A stretch of DNA of 64,000 nt from Bin5 sp965220715 (lineage in GTDB: Bacteria; Chloroflexota; Anaerolineae; Caldilineales; Caldilineaceae). How positions within the stretch are numbered: position 1 is the first letter of the stretch; each line of letters begins with the position of its first letter. A model generated the notes under the pieces. The model saw only the letters and a list, made by a program, of their open reading frames with translations, was not told the origin of the DNA and did no database searches. Below are positions 63,244-64,000 of this stretch, in pieces. The position numbers and the translations under genes were made by a program. The stretch spans positions 4,836,001-4,900,000 of the forward strand of contig OZ244843.1 of assembly GCA_965220715.1 (NCBI GenBank), written 5' to 3'.

Positions 63244-64000
63244 TTGCCAGTATACACGCAACAGCATTGGGGAAAATCGGATAGACAGGATCATCAACGG
63301 ATTCATCTGCTGGAGCACCACCTTGCCGATGTGGCAGCTTGCTTCGAGGCCCTATTGGGGCAACCGACAATTCGCAAGCGATTGGCCCGCGCGGGCGGCC
63401 TGAGCGACCTGGACGAGACAACTGCGGCCCGGCTGTGTGTCTTGGTGGCGCTGCATGACATCGGCAAGGTGAATATCGGTTTTCAGACGCAAATCTGGGG
63501 GCCCGAAGACCTTCCCCCGGGACGCAAGAGGCCGCCGCGCATGGGACATGTATCGGACCTTGTTCCAATTTTGGAAGACAAGGACACAGAGACGGCGGAC
63601 TGGTTTTTCGACGCCTTGGGTGCATCTGAAATCATGGGATGGGACAACGATGACGGGGTAACCGCAAGCGGCCTGTTGATCGCAGCCCTGTCACATCATG
63701 GCTCGCCGCTGAATCGATCTGACGGGCGCGCGGCCAACCCAGCGGCTTGGCGAAAGTTCGGCGGCATCAACCCGCGCCAATGTGTCGAGCGCATCGTGCG
63801 GCTCGTGCGCGATTGGTACCCTGCCGCCTACGCGCAGGCGGGGGCGCCTCTGCCGTCTGCCCCCGCCTTTCAGCACATGTTTCTGGGTCTCTGCACCTTG
63901 GCAGACTGGCTCGGCTCCGATGAACGGTTCTTCGAATTCTGTGAACGGCCACGAGACGATTACATAGTCTTGGCGCGGGAACGGGCCCGCGAGGCGGTTT
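63244..64000 (+). CDS. cas3: CRISPR-associated Cas3, HD-nuclease domain (cut by window edge)
   Basis: The plus-strand frame stays open to the edge (252 codons). It contains the HD motifs of type I Cas3: HLLEHHLADV (H near 25), ALHDIGKVNIGFQ (H71-D72), MGHVSDL (H102), ALSHHGSPL (H151-H152) and LADWLGSDE, a Cas3 hallmark. WGKSD near the N-terminus is also typical. Cas3 nicks and degrades DNA marked by Cascade; the helicase part would lie beyond the window. TTG is chosen as start because it gives the usual short lead before WGKSD and lies about 11 nt after AAGGA; an ATG 57 nt upstream is the alternative. Subtype cannot be told. Confidence 0.85.
   Translation, partial: MPVYTQQHWGKSDRQDHQRIHLLEHHLADVAACFEALLGQPTIRKRLARAGGLSDLDETTAARLCVLVALHDIGKVNIGFQTQIWGPEDLPPGRKRPPRMGHVSDLVPILEDKDTETADWFFDALGASEIMGWDNDDGVTASGLLIAALSHHGSPLNRSDGRAANPAAWRKFGGINPRQCVERIVRLVRDWYPAAYAQAGAPLPSAPAFQHMFLGLCTLADWLGSDERFFEFCERPRDDYIVLARERAREAV

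Noticed and set aside
62966..63625. 219-codon open frame on the minus strand
   Set aside because: It lies antisense to the cas3 HD domain and the upstream hairpin and has no domain or ribosome site.
1..64000. tRNA and rRNA genes
   Set aside because: I looked for TTCGAATC/GTTCAAATC-type T-loops with cloverleaf partners and conserved rRNA segments and found none that fit.

Overview
The window looks like a high-GC chromosomal segment of an uncultured Chloroflexota (Anaerolineae/Caldilineales-like) bacterium. Four peptide/nickel-type (Opp/Dpp) ABC importers have binding proteins with Sec or Tat lipoprotein signals and long acidic/Ala/Pro linkers. There are also many phytanoyl-CoA-dioxygenase (PhyH) oxygenases, stand-alone oxidoreductases, 'TATPDPN' stalk repeats and BNR propellers, all typical of that lineage. 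This assignment is inference; the window has no rRNA or other taxonomic marker.

Layout. (1) 1-9309, plus strand: the tail of a formylglycine-generating-enzyme-like protein, a PhyH oxygenase, then four tandem copies of a two-gene cassette: a uronate-dehydrogenase-like extended SDR followed by an NHL propeller that carries the active-site residues of peptidyl-hydroxyglycine amidating lyase (PAL). Cassettes 2-4 lie at an exact 2,089-bp period, and the third SDR is a chimera of the fourth (5' half) and second (3' half), the expected product of unequal crossing-over. (2) 9430-17410, plus: a double ferritin-like protein, then a complete Opp/Dpp operon (binding protein, two permeases, two ATPases). 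(3) 17508-51318, mostly minus: three more importers without ATPases, interleaved with oxidoreductases and hydrolases (SDR, Gfo/Idh/MocA, PhyH, PIG-L deacetylase, GH32, BNR sialidase-like, old-yellow-enzyme/dienoyl-CoA reductase, aldo-keto reductase, M19 dipeptidase-like, sarcosine-oxidase-like, BKACE, two MDR dehydrogenases). The content suggests scavenging of modified sugars, amino acids or small conjugates by a symbiont or detritus feeder. (4) 51319-54003: decayed sequence with gene remnants, a REP-like palindrome, an SDR and a small Cys-rich protein. (5) 54106-60641: a cell-envelope block with a threefold-repeat lipoprotein, a MurE-like ligase, and a propeller-stalk-membrane-anchor protein translationally coupled to MurE. 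(6) 60642-64000: a 1.1-kb spacer with five degenerate ~125-bp tandem repeats, a Cys/His-motif protein, and the start of a cas3 gene running off the right edge, so a type I CRISPR-Cas locus probably begins here.

Recurring themes: all four binding-protein genes are followed within about 50 nt by a perfect hairpin of 10 bp or more, which probably uncouples binding-protein levels from permease levels. The two ATPases of the first importer may serve all four. Heptamer short tandem repeats occur in three intergenic gaps. Several enzymes keep their fold motifs but have lost key residues (PIG-L HPAD, M19 without HxD/E, MDR without zinc ligands). One PhyH gene carries a single in-frame TGA where Trp is expected.
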